Assembly (NCBI GenBank): GCA_028279045.1
Contig: JANQSZ010000013.1
Location: 1-46,646, forward strand
DNA: 46,646 nucleotides
Reading direction: 5' to 3'
DNA from: Candidatus Nanoarchaeia archaeon
GTDB taxonomy: Archaea > Nanobdellota > Nanobdellia > Woesearchaeales > UBA10216
The translations under genes were made by a program, and so were the position numbers. The notes beneath the pieces are model-generated. The model had not been told where the DNA came from, searched no databases, and was given only the letters and a program-made list of their open reading frames with translations. Within the stretch, counting starts at the first letter, position 1, and each line of letters starts with the position of its first letter. Below, piece by piece: positions 1-10,131 of the stretch.

Positions 1-1
1 C

Positions 2-643
2 GCTGTGCTCTCAGCAAACACTTGTAACGATGAATACCTAATGGGGAAGGAGTTGCAAATGAAGTTGACAAAAAGCACATCGCGTTTCCTAAAAAAATCA
101 GGCCAGCCGCCGTTAAGCACGCATGATTTCCACGACGAGGGCAACGAGCAAATTCTCCAATTGCTCCAATCAGCTGGGCTAACAAACAAAGAAGAAGACA
201 AAGTAAAGGTAATCTACTTTCCTGCATATCTTAACGGCGCAGACGGTTTACTCGACCTTGATTATTATGAAGGAATTAGTGCCGGCAATCTTGGAGTTTT
301 CCCATCTTACTACGAACCATATGGCTACACACCATTGGAAGCAGGTGCGCTCGGCGTACCAGCAGTAACAACGGACTTAGCAGGTTTCGGTCGATACATT
401 TGCAATGAATGTACTCCCTCTGAAAACAAAGGAATCCGCGTCATCAAACGAATGGGAAGGACCGACGACGACGTAATTCGTGATCTCGCACATTATCTTG
501 GCGTATTTGCTAATTACCAACGCCACGAACGTGCGCAAGAAAGTATAGCAGCAAAACAGTTATCCCAGAAAGCAGATTGGGAACATTTGGTGAAGAATTA
601 CTTTAAAGCTCATGAGGAATCGGTGAAGAGACAATGGAACTAA
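2..643 (+). CDS. Glycogen synthase-like glycosyltransferase, C-terminal part (5' truncated by window edge)
   Basis: Frame is open to the window edge. Motif GISAGNLGVFPSYYEPYGYTPLEAGALGVPAVTTDLAGFGRY is typical of the GT3/GT5 C-terminal nucleotide-sugar binding region. Overlaps the next gene by 10 nt. Confidence 0.8.
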   Translation, partial: AVLSANTCNDEYLMGKELQMKLTKSTSRFLKKSGQPPLSTHDFHDEGNEQILQLLQSAGLTNKEEDKVKVIYFPAYLNGADGLLDLDYYEGISAGNLGVFPSYYEPYGYTPLEAGALGVPAVTTDLAGFGRYICNECTPSENKGIRVIKRMGRTDDDVIRDLAHYLGVFANYQRHERAQESIAAKQLSQKADWEHLVKNYFKAHEESVKRQWN

Positions 644-1578
644 GAAAAGATTATGTACTCAATCGATGGAGTTACATTGCAGAAGGTCGCGGCAAGCGTC
701 CAATGAATTTTTCGAAGCCTATCGATGGAGATCCAAAAAAGCATGAACTTTTTGCTCCTGGCAATGAGCACATGACTCCTCCTGAAATTGGGCGCCGAGA
801 AAGAGACGGTAAATGGTACTTGCGTTGGTTTGCAAACAAATTCCCCGCTGTAAGCACAGACGGCGATCCAACAATCCATACCGCAGACGGCAACTACACG
901 TGGTCGTGGTCCTACGGTTATCACGAAATTCTCGTCGAGACTCCTGATCCAAAACAAAGAAGCTGGGACTTTGATGTTAATCAGGTTCATGAAGTACTTC
1001 AAGTGTATAACGAACGCACCACCGAACTGCTCAGCAAAGATCACATTAATTTTGTTTCTGTCTTCAAAAACAGCGGACGAGAAGCAGGTGCAAGCCTTCC
1101 GCATTCCCACTCACAACTAATAGCACAGTCAATCATCCCACCGTTAATCGCTGAAAAGCTTGAATTCGGTGCAAAAGATGGCGTCTGCGCATACTGCAAT
1201 GTTGTCCAGCGCGAGAAAGACGGCGTACGAAAGTGTTTCGAAAACAATTCTGTTGTTGCCTTCACTCCTTACGCACCTCGTTCGAACTGGGAAGTTCAGA
1301 TATTCCCAAAGCGATGTGTCAATAAATTTACAGAACTTTCCGACGAGGAGTTACGCGATACTGCAGAGGCACTCCATTTCATTCAAACGCGATTAAAGAT
1401 AATGAGCGCTCCTTACAATTACCACTTACAATATTCACCATCCGACAAAAAATTGCATGCACATATTGAAGTCATTCCTCGGATGAACAGCTGGGCTGGG
1501 TTTGAATTGTCGACAGGAACCTACATCAACACTATTTCTCCCGAGCAAGCTGCTGAATTTTATCGTACAGGAGAATGA
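634..1578 (+). CDS. galT: Galactose-1-phosphate uridylyltransferase-like (HIT superfamily) protein
   Basis: SVFKNSGREAGASLPHSHSQLIAQ (GalT HxHxQ active site), paired Cys CAYCNVV, second half HLQYSPSDKKLHAHIEVIPR. Confidence 0.85.
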   Translation: MELRKDYVLNRWSYIAEGRGKRPMNFSKPIDGDPKKHELFAPGNEHMTPPEIGRRERDGKWYLRWFANKFPAVSTDGDPTIHTADGNYTWSWSYGYHEILVETPDPKQRSWDFDVNQVHEVLQVYNERTTELLSKDHINFVSVFKNSGREAGASLPHSHSQLIAQSIIPPLIAEKLEFGAKDGVCAYCNVVQREKDGVRKCFENNSVVAFTPYAPRSNWEVQIFPKRCVNKFTELSDEELRDTAEALHFIQTRLKIMSAPYNYHLQYSPSDKKLHAHIEVIPRMNSWAGFELSTGTYINTISPEQAAEFYRTGE

Positions 1579-3320
1579 AAGTAACATACCGTTGGGGGAA
1601 GCATCACGCAGCAGGAGATGTAGATTCACCTTCATTCTTTCTTTCCAACAAATCAGAAGGGTTCTGTAATTTTTCTGTTGTTCCCAAGAGTGTATACAAC
1701 GGTTTGTTTTTCTCCGACGGACTTGATACTTATAGAACGATTGAAAACATCAGCGTTCGCAATAACAACATCCACACCATCAATCAAAAGTTTCTTTTTG
1801 TAGAGCGTGAAGGAAGCGAACGCACGGAAACATTTTTTATGCCGAACGGCAAAGATGCACTTCTTTACGAGCTAAACGAAGCAGCTCCAATAACATTAAC
1901 TCTTGACGTAAAACGCGCGTACGATGGTAGGGTGTGGGGAAGGAATTACAAGGTTTCTCGACGGAAAGATTGCACCGTAATCAAATTTACTAAAACATCA
2001 GACAACCGAGAAGACAAAGCGAGTGACGAACACGAATACACATTATACATCGCAATCAAACACGATGGTAAACTCGAAAAGAATATGCATTGGATCGAAC
2101 GCATGTACGATGACGATGCTGCTCGAGGAGAAACAGCATCACGATGGGTATTAGATGCCTGCACAATCATTGGTAGAAAGCTAGCAATTGCAACCGCAAA
2201 GAAAGAATCAGAGGCAATTGCACAAGCAACCTATACATTTCGTAACGCTGCAAGATTAAAAGCAGCAAAAAGCAAAGAAAAACATGCGTTACCACACCGT
2301 TCGCTTGAGCAATTTGCGGCGTACAATGCAATTGACATGCTCACCACAGCACACGGAATTCACGCAGGCCATCCTTGGTTCTTCCAGTACTGGAGCCGAG
2401 ATTCACTAATCAGCGCAAAGGCACTTCAACCGGCAGCGCGCCAAAAACTACTCATTCCATTCCTGAAACAAATCCAACAAGATGGAAACATTCCAAATCG
2501 AATTCCCTCGTCGGAAATCGGTGCTGCCGATTCAGTCGGCTGGCTGTTTTTCCGTGCTTTTGAACTATACAATGCCAAAAAATTAAGCAGCACAGCAGAG
2601 CACAAAGTACTGCAGGCAATTGTAAAGAGTATCGAATTGCTTCGCGTTCACAGGACAAGTAAAGATATCATCTACAATAAACCACAAGAAACCTGGATGG
2701 ACACCTTGTACAACGATGATGGTCGTTTCGGAGCAAGAATTGAAATCCAAGCTCTTCTGCTAGCAATGTATCGTTTCGCAGCAGAGCTCAGCACGAAAAG
2801 ATATGAAAAGTACGAGCAACAACTCAAGAAGAAAGTGCTTAAGTTCTTTTTCGAGCACAACCAACTAAAGGACGGTATCGACGATGATACGATTCGTCCA
2901 AACATTTTCATTGCATACTATGTCTACCCAGACCTCTTAACAAAAGGAGAATGGAAACGCGTTTTCAAGCACGCTCTCGACAATCTGTGGTTAGATTGGG
3001 GCGGTCTATCAACGCTCGATAAGAGACACCCGAACTTTTTTCCCGAAGATTCTGGTAACGATAGCCGTTCCTATCACCACGGAGATTCCTGGTATTGGAT
3101 GAACAACCTTGCAGCAATCTGCCTCCACAGGCTAGACAAAGACGAATTTAAGCCGCAAATCGAGAAGATTAAGCAGGCATCTATCCACAACCTTCTCTGG
3201 CAGAATAGCCTCGGTACGCCTGCAGAAGTAAGCTCAGCATCCCATCAAACAAGTGCTGGCTGCCAAAATCAGGCATGGAGTGCAGCATTACTTATTGAAC
3301 TTCTAGAAATTAGTAAATAA
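1575..3320 (+). CDS. Glycogen debranching enzyme (amylo-alpha-1,6-glucosidase family)
   Basis: Sequence resembles archaeal GDE: HPWFFQYWSRDSLIS, ETWMDTLYNDDGRFGARIEIQALLLAMYRFA. Start overlaps the galT stop (ATGA). Confidence 0.8.
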   Translation: MKVTYRWGKHHAAGDVDSPSFFLSNKSEGFCNFSVVPKSVYNGLFFSDGLDTYRTIENISVRNNNIHTINQKFLFVEREGSERTETFFMPNGKDALLYELNEAAPITLTLDVKRAYDGRVWGRNYKVSRRKDCTVIKFTKTSDNREDKASDEHEYTLYIAIKHDGKLEKNMHWIERMYDDDAARGETASRWVLDACTIIGRKLAIATAKKESEAIAQATYTFRNAARLKAAKSKEKHALPHRSLEQFAAYNAIDMLTTAHGIHAGHPWFFQYWSRDSLISAKALQPAARQKLLIPFLKQIQQDGNIPNRIPSSEIGAADSVGWLFFRAFELYNAKKLSSTAEHKVLQAIVKSIELLRVHRTSKDIIYNKPQETWMDTLYNDDGRFGARIEIQALLLAMYRFAAELSTKRYEKYEQQLKKKVLKFFFEHNQLKDGIDDDTIRPNIFIAYYVYPDLLTKGEWKRVFKHALDNLWLDWGGLSTLDKRHPNFFPEDSGNDSRSYHHGDSWYWMNNLAAICLHRLDKDEFKPQIEKIKQASIHNLLWQNSLGTPAEVSSASHQTSAGCQNQAWSAALLIELLEISK

Positions 3321-6300
3321 AATCCATTACTCGTACAACATTTCCTGTTGGGCTTCCGCCAATCAAATCATCAAAGAAAGCAATAATTCTCGCAAACAGT
3401 CCTGCTTCAACACACTGATCAGCAGCACAGATGTTGCTGTTACATTCATAATTGTTAATGCAAGCAGCACCATCTCCCTTCATATCTTCGATCGTACCGC
3501 CAATTTCGCAGTATGATCGCTCACCATCGTGAGTAAATCGTGTCGTCGTTGGAATGCATTCTCCGTTCGACGTACATCCACTACAATCAGGAAGTGGTTC
3601 TTCAGCACCTGCGCAAGGGTTCTCAAAGTAGCTAATCGTCACACATTCTCCTTCAACACACGTAGCGCGTAAATGATCGCTTCCATCTGCACATTCGTAC
3701 AATCCGCAATCTGCGTGAGCTGAACATTCTTCAGGGTATTCTTCATCATCCATAGCAGGCTCTTCAACAATAATATCTGTGAACGACGTACCAGCAATTT
3801 CTATTTCAGTTCCTACCAAGTGATAATCTTCATAGTTAGCAAGGACACGTGCTGCTCGTCGTGTATCTAAGTCACCGTAACCATCTACAAGCAAGCCCCA
3901 GAATCCGTTTCCATGTTCAAACAACTTAATACGTCCTTTGTCTTCTTGCGTACCAGCATGACAGTCAACAGGATTGCCCATCAATTCAAGCGTTGCATGA
4001 TTGTTACAACCACTGCCAACAACTATTGCGTTTTGTGCTCGTATGTCAGGAACTTCTGAAGCAAGTTTGGCAGAACCAACTTCAATTGGCCCGGTTTCAT
4101 AGTAAACAATGCCGTCTTCTCCTTCAACAGCAACTCTTGCTGCAAATTGCAACGAAGTGGCAATATCAACTGAAGCAATCACGTCACTTGGAGACGCTGT
4201 ATCACCAACAACAATGATTGCATTAAACTCTCCTTCATCAACAAATGGTTCAGGATAGCTAGAAAGGTCATAACCTGTCATTGCTTCTTCCTCACATTCA
4301 TAAAATTGACAATCATTTGATGGATCTCGTGCAACGTAGCTACCGTCCGGACACAATTTCAAATCTTCAGTACAGTAAGACTCTTCAGGAACTTCTTCTT
4401 CTGGAACAGTGGTGACATCAGGCAGTTCTGCGTAAGGGCTTGCGACATACACCATTGGGTTTTGTTGTCTGTAAGGGTGTCGAACATTAAATGCGTCAGA
4501 GGAATCAGATTCTGATTCGGTGTATCGTGCTCCGCTCGAAGCGTAGTGTCTCAGCCCTTCCCTGTCATTTGGATCATGTACACCTATAATCGGGCTATAC
4601 ATGTCAAGGTCAATATGATCGTTCTCTCCTTTGAATATAACAAATGTTTTTGTTGTTGCAAGATCTTCTTTGTGTCGCGGACTCCACATACCGAGACCAG
4701 GTTTGTTTTTGTATTCTGCTGGAATGGCATAGAAATTAACTCCTTCAGGTCCGAGGAAGTCAATGTGTAAGCCCGAATGGGTTATTATCCAAGGCCATCC
4801 ATCAGAAAGTTTGCCGTCGCCAGTTCGGTCAACAAAAATCTCAAAATCATCTGTTGATGGAGCAAGGTGTCCTGAATAGTATACTTGAAAAGTGTTGCCA
4901 CCAATGTTAATAGTGCCAACACGTCCGTTTGATCCAAAAACAATTGCTCTTTCAATTATCTGGCCGCTTCCCAAATTCTTGAACTTCAGAACAGCGTCCT
5001 CTTGGTTTGGGCTGTCTGCTCCTTTGTACTGCATGATGTAGCTGTTTGCAGTTCCGTCTCCATCAGCAGTGAGCGAAAAGTAGTCATTCTTTGCAATAGA
5101 GGCAAGTTCATTAGCGACATATCTTCTATCGTCATCCCCAAACGTTATTTGTTCTCCGTCAGCACTTCCCGATAAACCGGTTTGTGCAAAAAGGACAAAG
5201 TCATCAGGATCTCCTCCTGCAGCGGAGTGAAATCGATATGTAGTTCCGCCCAGGGTCAATGTTGTAGTATACCGCATAGTAATTATTCCAAGTGGGCGTT
5301 CGACTATCTCTCCGTTAATGAGTTTGAATTTTGCAACAGCATCCTCAGTGTAAGGATTGTCTGTTCCTTTGTACTGAACGCGATATACCACTTCCCCATC
5401 AGATAGCTGGAAGTATTGATCTTTGTGAATGGGTTGATTTTGTGCGATAATTGGATCACTCGATGTTCCTGCAGCAAATCCGGGTCGATAATGTGCGATA
5501 GGCAGTGAAACTCTCTTGCCATCAGCATCCAAGAAGTTTAAGTTGTATTGGTCTTTTCCGCGAGAATCAATATACACAAGTTCGTGCTTTTGTTTCTCCA
5601 ATCCACCATAGTAAATATCCCACGAATCAAGCAATGCTTGTGGTTCATCAAGAGCAAGGCTCAGCAAATCTCCTGGTTGGAGGTAGATGTCATCCTCAGC
5701 ATACACATCAATAATGATTTTGTTAATGGAAACGCGTTCCCCGTTATCATTACCAGTTATGGTAACTGTCGCATCGTCAATAAGTTCACTATTTACTACA
5801 AGGTTTTCTGATCCGTCAGCGCTACCGCCGATGTTTGTATCGTGAAGGATTACTTTGTGCGCTCCCAAGTAGAATTCTACTTTTCGTACGCCGCCTGCAA
5901 TGTCTTGAACCAAGGTTTCCCGAACGCCAACGTGAGATCCATCAGCTAGTCCGTCTGTGGATCCATCAACAAGATTATCAGTAAATTCCCCGTTGACATT
6001 GAATTTAACTACCGTGTCACTAACAAAAGTAGCAGTAACCTCGTAATCCCTACCACTTACAGTATATGTTTTAGTTTCTCCTTCGTCTAAAACATCCTCT
6101 ATTGCTCCCCGCATTAATGTAAGTTTAACATCGTTTTTAGCAGCTCGTTCTGCTTTTACAATCGAATATGATCTATCCATGATGGTTATTCTCTCGTCTT
6201 CAAAGTCTTCCAAACGAGTTCCCACAATATCAGATTGTGCAAGTTCATCAAAGTTCAAAATGTATTGTCCGATGTTATTTCCGCTTGCGATATACAAGAA

Positions 6301-7632
6301 TGTTTCAGCAAGGCCATATTCATTCTCCATGTACGCAACGTATTCTGTGAGTTCATTGTTGAAAAGGATGCGTTGTTGGTAGTTGAACGTTCCAATGTCG
6401 TTGTCAAACTGCTGATCTCCAAGGAAACCAAGTATTTTCGCACCAATTGCATCTCTGACATCTCTGATGTTCTCGTACTGCACACCAGGTTCTGACAATT
6501 CAAGTCTATTTTCTCCGTTCTTCACTAGCCAAAGATCTTCTCTGGATGGATTGTACACACAACGGTATGCTTTACATCCGTCGGCGTCAATATATAATTG
6601 TCTAAAGTAGCCGTCCTCATGACAATGTAGTTCTTCAGGGTCTCCACAGCCTTCTTCCATAGGCTCTTCTTCCTCTTCCTCCTCTTCGACTACATCACTC
6701 ACAACACTAAAGCTAACCGTCTTTGATTGTCCTACTTCGCCATTACGGTTTGATTGGGTAAACGGTGTTGCTGTCAATTCATGTTGGCCAAGTGATGGTG
6801 TCCATGCATTGTAATCTCCGTTGCTGTCTCCAGCAATTACATAAGGGAAGATGTTTTCCGTGTGAAAGTTAGTTACTCCGTCTAAAGAAAATCGTACGCT
6901 TCCAACGGTTTCAGGATCAGTTACCGCCTTTATACTAATGTCATCAGTACCAAGTTCTGCAAAATTAATAACATCGCCGTTTTCTAATTCACCAATAACA
7001 TCGTCAGTATCTGCATTGATAAGCATAAATTTTACAATTTCTTGTTCTTCAGGTTCTTCTTCTCCATCGAGTCCAAGATAAGTAAACTTGAGTTTGTCAA
7101 CACGTGCAAATGTCGACCCAGATCCTCTGTCTCCAAGCAGCGATAAACTATCTCCTTGTTCGAGTTCAATTTCGCTAACTTGTGTTTTCCATGCTTGTGT
7201 ACCACCGCTTGTGGATGTCCAGGTATCAAGCGCGCCATCTTGAGTGAAAAGTCCGTAGGAGTCAACAGCGCTGCTGTCGTCATTTTCATCGCAGTACGTT
7301 ACTTCCACTTTCCATATTCCTTCGGTTTGCACACTGTCTGTAATGAGTATTTCTCCATCTTGACCGACTGTACCTTCATGCCTTGCACAAATACCATCAG
7401 AAGGATTTGGACACACACAATTTGTTGAAGAAACATAGCCCTCACTCATATCTAAAGCTTCAGCTTCCACTGTTGTTTGATATCCAACCGCAACCTGATT
7501 GCCGGAAATGAGGTTCGATCCAGCTAAAAAATCACTTGGAGAAGCTAGCCAGTCAGCGAAGGAAGCAGAAGTAATGGATACACTAAGTAGTACAAACACG
7601 CTTAGCATTGCCAGTAATGCGACTCTTCGCAT
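3310..7632 (-). CDS. Large S-layer-like / cell-surface protein (1440 aa) with Cys-rich modules
   Basis: N-terminal signal peptide (MRRVALLAMLSVFVLLSVSITSASFA). S-layer-like block AIVVGSGCNN...WGLLVDGYGDLDTRRAARVLANYEDYHLVGTEIEI. Glu-rich linkers and several Cys-rich segments. TATA-like box just upstream of the start. Confidence 0.75.
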   Translation of the reverse strand: MRRVALLAMLSVFVLLSVSITSASFADWLASPSDFLAGSNLISGNQVAVGYQTTVEAEALDMSEGYVSSTNCVCPNPSDGICARHEGTVGQDGEILITDSVQTEGIWKVEVTYCDENDDSSAVDSYGLFTQDGALDTWTSTSGGTQAWKTQVSEIELEQGDSLSLLGDRGSGSTFARVDKLKFTYLGLDGEEEPEEQEIVKFMLINADTDDVIGELENGDVINFAELGTDDISIKAVTDPETVGSVRFSLDGVTNFHTENIFPYVIAGDSNGDYNAWTPSLGQHELTATPFTQSNRNGEVGQSKTVSFSVVSDVVEEEEEEEEPMEEGCGDPEELHCHEDGYFRQLYIDADGCKAYRCVYNPSREDLWLVKNGENRLELSEPGVQYENIRDVRDAIGAKILGFLGDQQFDNDIGTFNYQQRILFNNELTEYVAYMENEYGLAETFLYIASGNNIGQYILNFDELAQSDIVGTRLEDFEDERITIMDRSYSIVKAERAAKNDVKLTLMRGAIEDVLDEGETKTYTVSGRDYEVTATFVSDTVVKFNVNGEFTDNLVDGSTDGLADGSHVGVRETLVQDIAGGVRKVEFYLGAHKVILHDTNIGGSADGSENLVVNSELIDDATVTITGNDNGERVSINKIIIDVYAEDDIYLQPGDLLSLALDEPQALLDSWDIYYGGLEKQKHELVYIDSRGKDQYNLNFLDADGKRVSLPIAHYRPGFAAGTSSDPIIAQNQPIHKDQYFQLSDGEVVYRVQYKGTDNPYTEDAVAKFKLINGEIVERPLGIITMRYTTTLTLGGTTYRFHSAAGGDPDDFVLFAQTGLSGSADGEQITFGDDDRRYVANELASIAKNDYFSLTADGDGTANSYIMQYKGADSPNQEDAVLKFKNLGSGQIIERAIVFGSNGRVGTINIGGNTFQVYYSGHLAPSTDDFEIFVDRTGDGKLSDGWPWIITHSGLHIDFLGPEGVNFYAIPAEYKNKPGLGMWSPRHKEDLATTKTFVIFKGENDHIDLDMYSPIIGVHDPNDREGLRHYASSGARYTESESDSSDAFNVRHPYRQQNPMVYVASPYAELPDVTTVPEEEVPEESYCTEDLKLCPDGSYVARDPSNDCQFYECEEEAMTGYDLSSYPEPFVDEGEFNAIIVVGDTASPSDVIASVDIATSLQFAARVAVEGEDGIVYYETGPIEVGSAKLASEVPDIRAQNAIVVGSGCNNHATLELMGNPVDCHAGTQEDKGRIKLFEHGNGFWGLLVDGYGDLDTRRAARVLANYEDYHLVGTEIEIAGTSFTDIIVEEPAMDDEEYPEECSAHADCGLYECADGSDHLRATCVEGECVTISYFENPCAGAEEPLPDCSGCTSNGECIPTTTRFTHDGERSYCEIGGTIEDMKGDGAACINNYECNSNICAADQCVEAGLFARIIAFFDDLIGGSPTGNVVRVMDFIY

Positions 7633-7651
7633 CTCTAATCTTATAAACTCA

Positions 7652-7661
7652 GTATATAAAA
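7652..7661 (-). promoter_or_regulatory. TATA-like promoter element of the S-layer-like gene
   Basis: gtatataaaa on +, i.e. TTTTATATAC on the minus strand, about 20-30 nt upstream of the start at 7632. Implies a very short leader. Confidence 0.6.
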
Positions 7662-7683
7662 AGGTATCCTAGTTTAGACAGAA

Positions 7684-8679
7684 CTACGCCGCAGCAACCA
7701 TATAGAGTGCTTGCGACCACGCAAGAGGCGAGTTCTCGTTGTGTTCCTCGCTTTTTGCAAAGTACAACTCCGGCAATTCGCCTTCCTTGTTCATTGCGTC
7801 TTGCGTCTTCTTCATGTAATAATCATACTTTGCTTTATCTCCAAGTCCCTTGAAAATAATCGCTAACCAGGGAAAGCCGAATGTCCATTCTGCTTCTCCG
7901 CCTTTGTTATAATATTGATCACCAACATAGCGGATAACACCTTTCTCCCTAACCAAGTATGTTTCAACGTTGTGTAAAATTTGTGATCGTTGTGACTCGG
8001 AAACAACACTGTACGGGTAAATCAAGGAAAGCAATGCCAAGTCTATTGGCTTTGTTACCGATTCCCATGGAAGCAAGTTGTTCAATGCGTCTTGTCCTTT
8101 CTCAATCAGTTCTTCAGGAACATCAACAACATCACGAACAGCTTTCAATCCTGCAAGGCATGCACCGACGGAACTTGCGTGAACTTCTTCGTTCTCTTCC
8201 CACATACCATTGTCCTTATCATGCCAGTATTCAATACTTGCAAGATAGTGCACAAGTTTTTGCAAGATACGAACGTCATTTTCATCGCGGATAACTTTGT
8301 ATCCCTGCCGCTTGAGCTTTGCAATGTTAAACAACACTTGCCCAACAGCATCGTTCTGCATATTACCCCATTCATCCCAGAACTCTTCTAGTGTAATAGG
8401 ATGGTAGCGCGCATGAATGTATTGATACCGGTGCTCTGGTTTCTTTTCAATAGCGTGATCAATCTTGAATTCGTGTTTCAAAAGAATGTTAAGAATAGCA
8501 TGATGAGTCTTCACTAACTGCTTGCTGTCTTGCACAGCCGCAAAACCCAGTGCACTATACAAGTTATCCCGCAGCCAAGCTTTGTCATAGCCTGTATCCA
8601 CCTTTTTAGAAGCCGCAGACAACAGTCCTGTCGGATGTGCCATACTCTTCAAAATGCGGTGACTGTGTTGTATCATCAT
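7684..8679 (-). CDS. Glycoside hydrolase family 15 (glucoamylase)-like protein
   Basis: GYDKAWLRDNLYSALGF, EFWDEWGNMQNDAVGQVLFNIAKL, GGEAEWTFGFPWLAIIFKGLGD, typical of GH15/(alpha/alpha)6 barrel proteins. Confidence 0.7.
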   Translation of the reverse strand: MMIQHSHRILKSMAHPTGLLSAASKKVDTGYDKAWLRDNLYSALGFAAVQDSKQLVKTHHAILNILLKHEFKIDHAIEKKPEHRYQYIHARYHPITLEEFWDEWGNMQNDAVGQVLFNIAKLKRQGYKVIRDENDVRILQKLVHYLASIEYWHDKDNGMWEENEEVHASSVGACLAGLKAVRDVVDVPEELIEKGQDALNNLLPWESVTKPIDLALLSLIYPYSVVSESQRSQILHNVETYLVREKGVIRYVGDQYYNKGGEAEWTFGFPWLAIIFKGLGDKAKYDYYMKKTQDAMNKEGELPELYFAKSEEHNENSPLAWSQALYMVAAA

Positions 8680-8789
8680 ATCCCCCTAGTGGATCTGTGA
8701 TACTTCTCCTATTTAAATATTACTATTTTCACCACTGTCAAGTAACGATAGCACAAAACCTTTATAAAGCAGATACTTATAGCAGACTC

Positions 8790-9293
8790 ATGCAAGAACG
8801 ACTCCAATACTTCGCAGAACTAGAGAAATTGCGTTATTTATATATGGCCTGGCTATTCAATCCAGAAGCATTTGATGAGCAAGCCAACCCCATATACGAC
8901 CTCTTTGAAACATTAGCGTCACCTCCTTTCAATGGCCCTCTTGGGCCAACAGTGTATGCAGCAAGATCCTGGATGAGCTGGGACCAAGCCCATGAAGATC
9001 GAAAAGGCGAAGGTGATCACGAAGTAGAGTATGCTACAGGGCAACCTTTTTATGCAGGTCAAGAACCAGAAGAATTCGATGCAGATGTTGAAAAAGTTGT
9101 TGCAGAAACACTAAAACCAGGTTATGAACGAGAGGAAAGTACTCGAATGGAACTTCCAAAGCCCGCAGAACTGTTTCCAATAGCAACATCTGAAGAAGCT
9201 GAAGTCTTTGGCCCTTTGATGGTTGAAGCGATCAGCCAAGGGTTAGGTGAAACAATTAATCGGCTATATGGGTTAGCCAACAGAGACAAATGA
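8790..9293 (+). CDS. Hypothetical protein (168 aa)
   Basis: In-frame ATG at 8790 is preferred over the ORF-track start because TATA-like tttataaa lies at 8760-8767. Ends in a 4-nt ATGA overlap with dph5. Confidence 0.6.
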   Translation: MQERLQYFAELEKLRYLYMAWLFNPEAFDEQANPIYDLFETLASPPFNGPLGPTVYAARSWMSWDQAHEDRKGEGDHEVEYATGQPFYAGQEPEEFDADVEKVVAETLKPGYEREESTRMELPKPAELFPIATSEEAEVFGPLMVEAISQGLGETINRLYGLANRDK

Positions 9294-10066
9294 CACTCTA
9301 CGTTATCGGCATCGGATTATTTGACGAGAAAGACATCTCAGTCCGCGGTCTAGACTTTGTTAAACAATGTGACTATCTCTATTTAGAGAACTACACCAGT
9401 TTGATGAAAGCAACCAAAGAAGATCTTGAAAAATTCTACGGCAAAGAAATAATCAGCGCAGAACGCGAGTTGGTCGAGCAGTCAGATGAAATTGTCGAGC
9501 GTGCAAAAACAAAAAACGTCGGCGTGTTAGTCATGGGCGATCCGCTAACAGCAACGACTCACCTTGCTTTGCTAATGACAGCAAAAGAAAACAACGTCGA
9601 AACGATTGTTGTCCACAACGCATCTGTTATTTCAGCAGTTGGCGCAACCGGATTGCAGCCATACAAATTCGGTAAGATGGTAACCGTCCCTTTTCCCGAT
9701 TATAATTACCGTCCCGAGTCATATTACCACGTCATTAGACAGAATCAAACACTCGGCTTACACACGTTACTTTTACTCGATCTCAAACCCGTCGATAAGA
9801 AGTTCATGTCCGTTACCGAAGCTATTGATTTGCTCGAGCAAATCGAGTCCAATCAAAATATAGGCGTCATTACGCCGCAAACAATGTTGATTGCCTGCGC
9901 TCGGTTAGGTTGGCCAGACCAAAAAATCGTGTACGGCACTCCGTCCCAGATCAAGAACATGGATTTACCATCTCCACCTCACGCACTCGTTGTGCCAGGC
10001 CAGCTCCATTTCTCTGAAGAAGACGCTCTGAAGGAATTTCTCGTCGAGCCTCCTCGGAATTCTTGA
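9290..10066 (+). CDS. dphB: Diphthine synthase (diphthamide biosynthesis methyltransferase)
   Basis: MTLYVIGIGLFDEKDISVRGLDFVKQCDYLYLENYTS, GDPLTATTH, SVISAVGATGLQPYKFGKMVTVPFP are Dph5 hallmarks. Confidence 0.95.
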   Translation: MTLYVIGIGLFDEKDISVRGLDFVKQCDYLYLENYTSLMKATKEDLEKFYGKEIISAERELVEQSDEIVERAKTKNVGVLVMGDPLTATTHLALLMTAKENNVETIVVHNASVISAVGATGLQPYKFGKMVTVPFPDYNYRPESYYHVIRQNQTLGLHTLLLLDLKPVDKKFMSVTEAIDLLEQIESNQNIGVITPQTMLIACARLGWPDQKIVYGTPSQIKNMDLPSPPHALVVPGQLHFSEEDALKEFLVEPPRNS

Positions 10067-10131
10067 AAGCAAAAGCTTTATATATACCCTGGAAACTGTA
10101 TTTTCCTGCGTATAGCTTACAGGTGCAATTA

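Noticed and set aside
640-1110. 156-aa minus ORF antisense to galT
   Set aside because: Shadow ORF of a well-supported gene.
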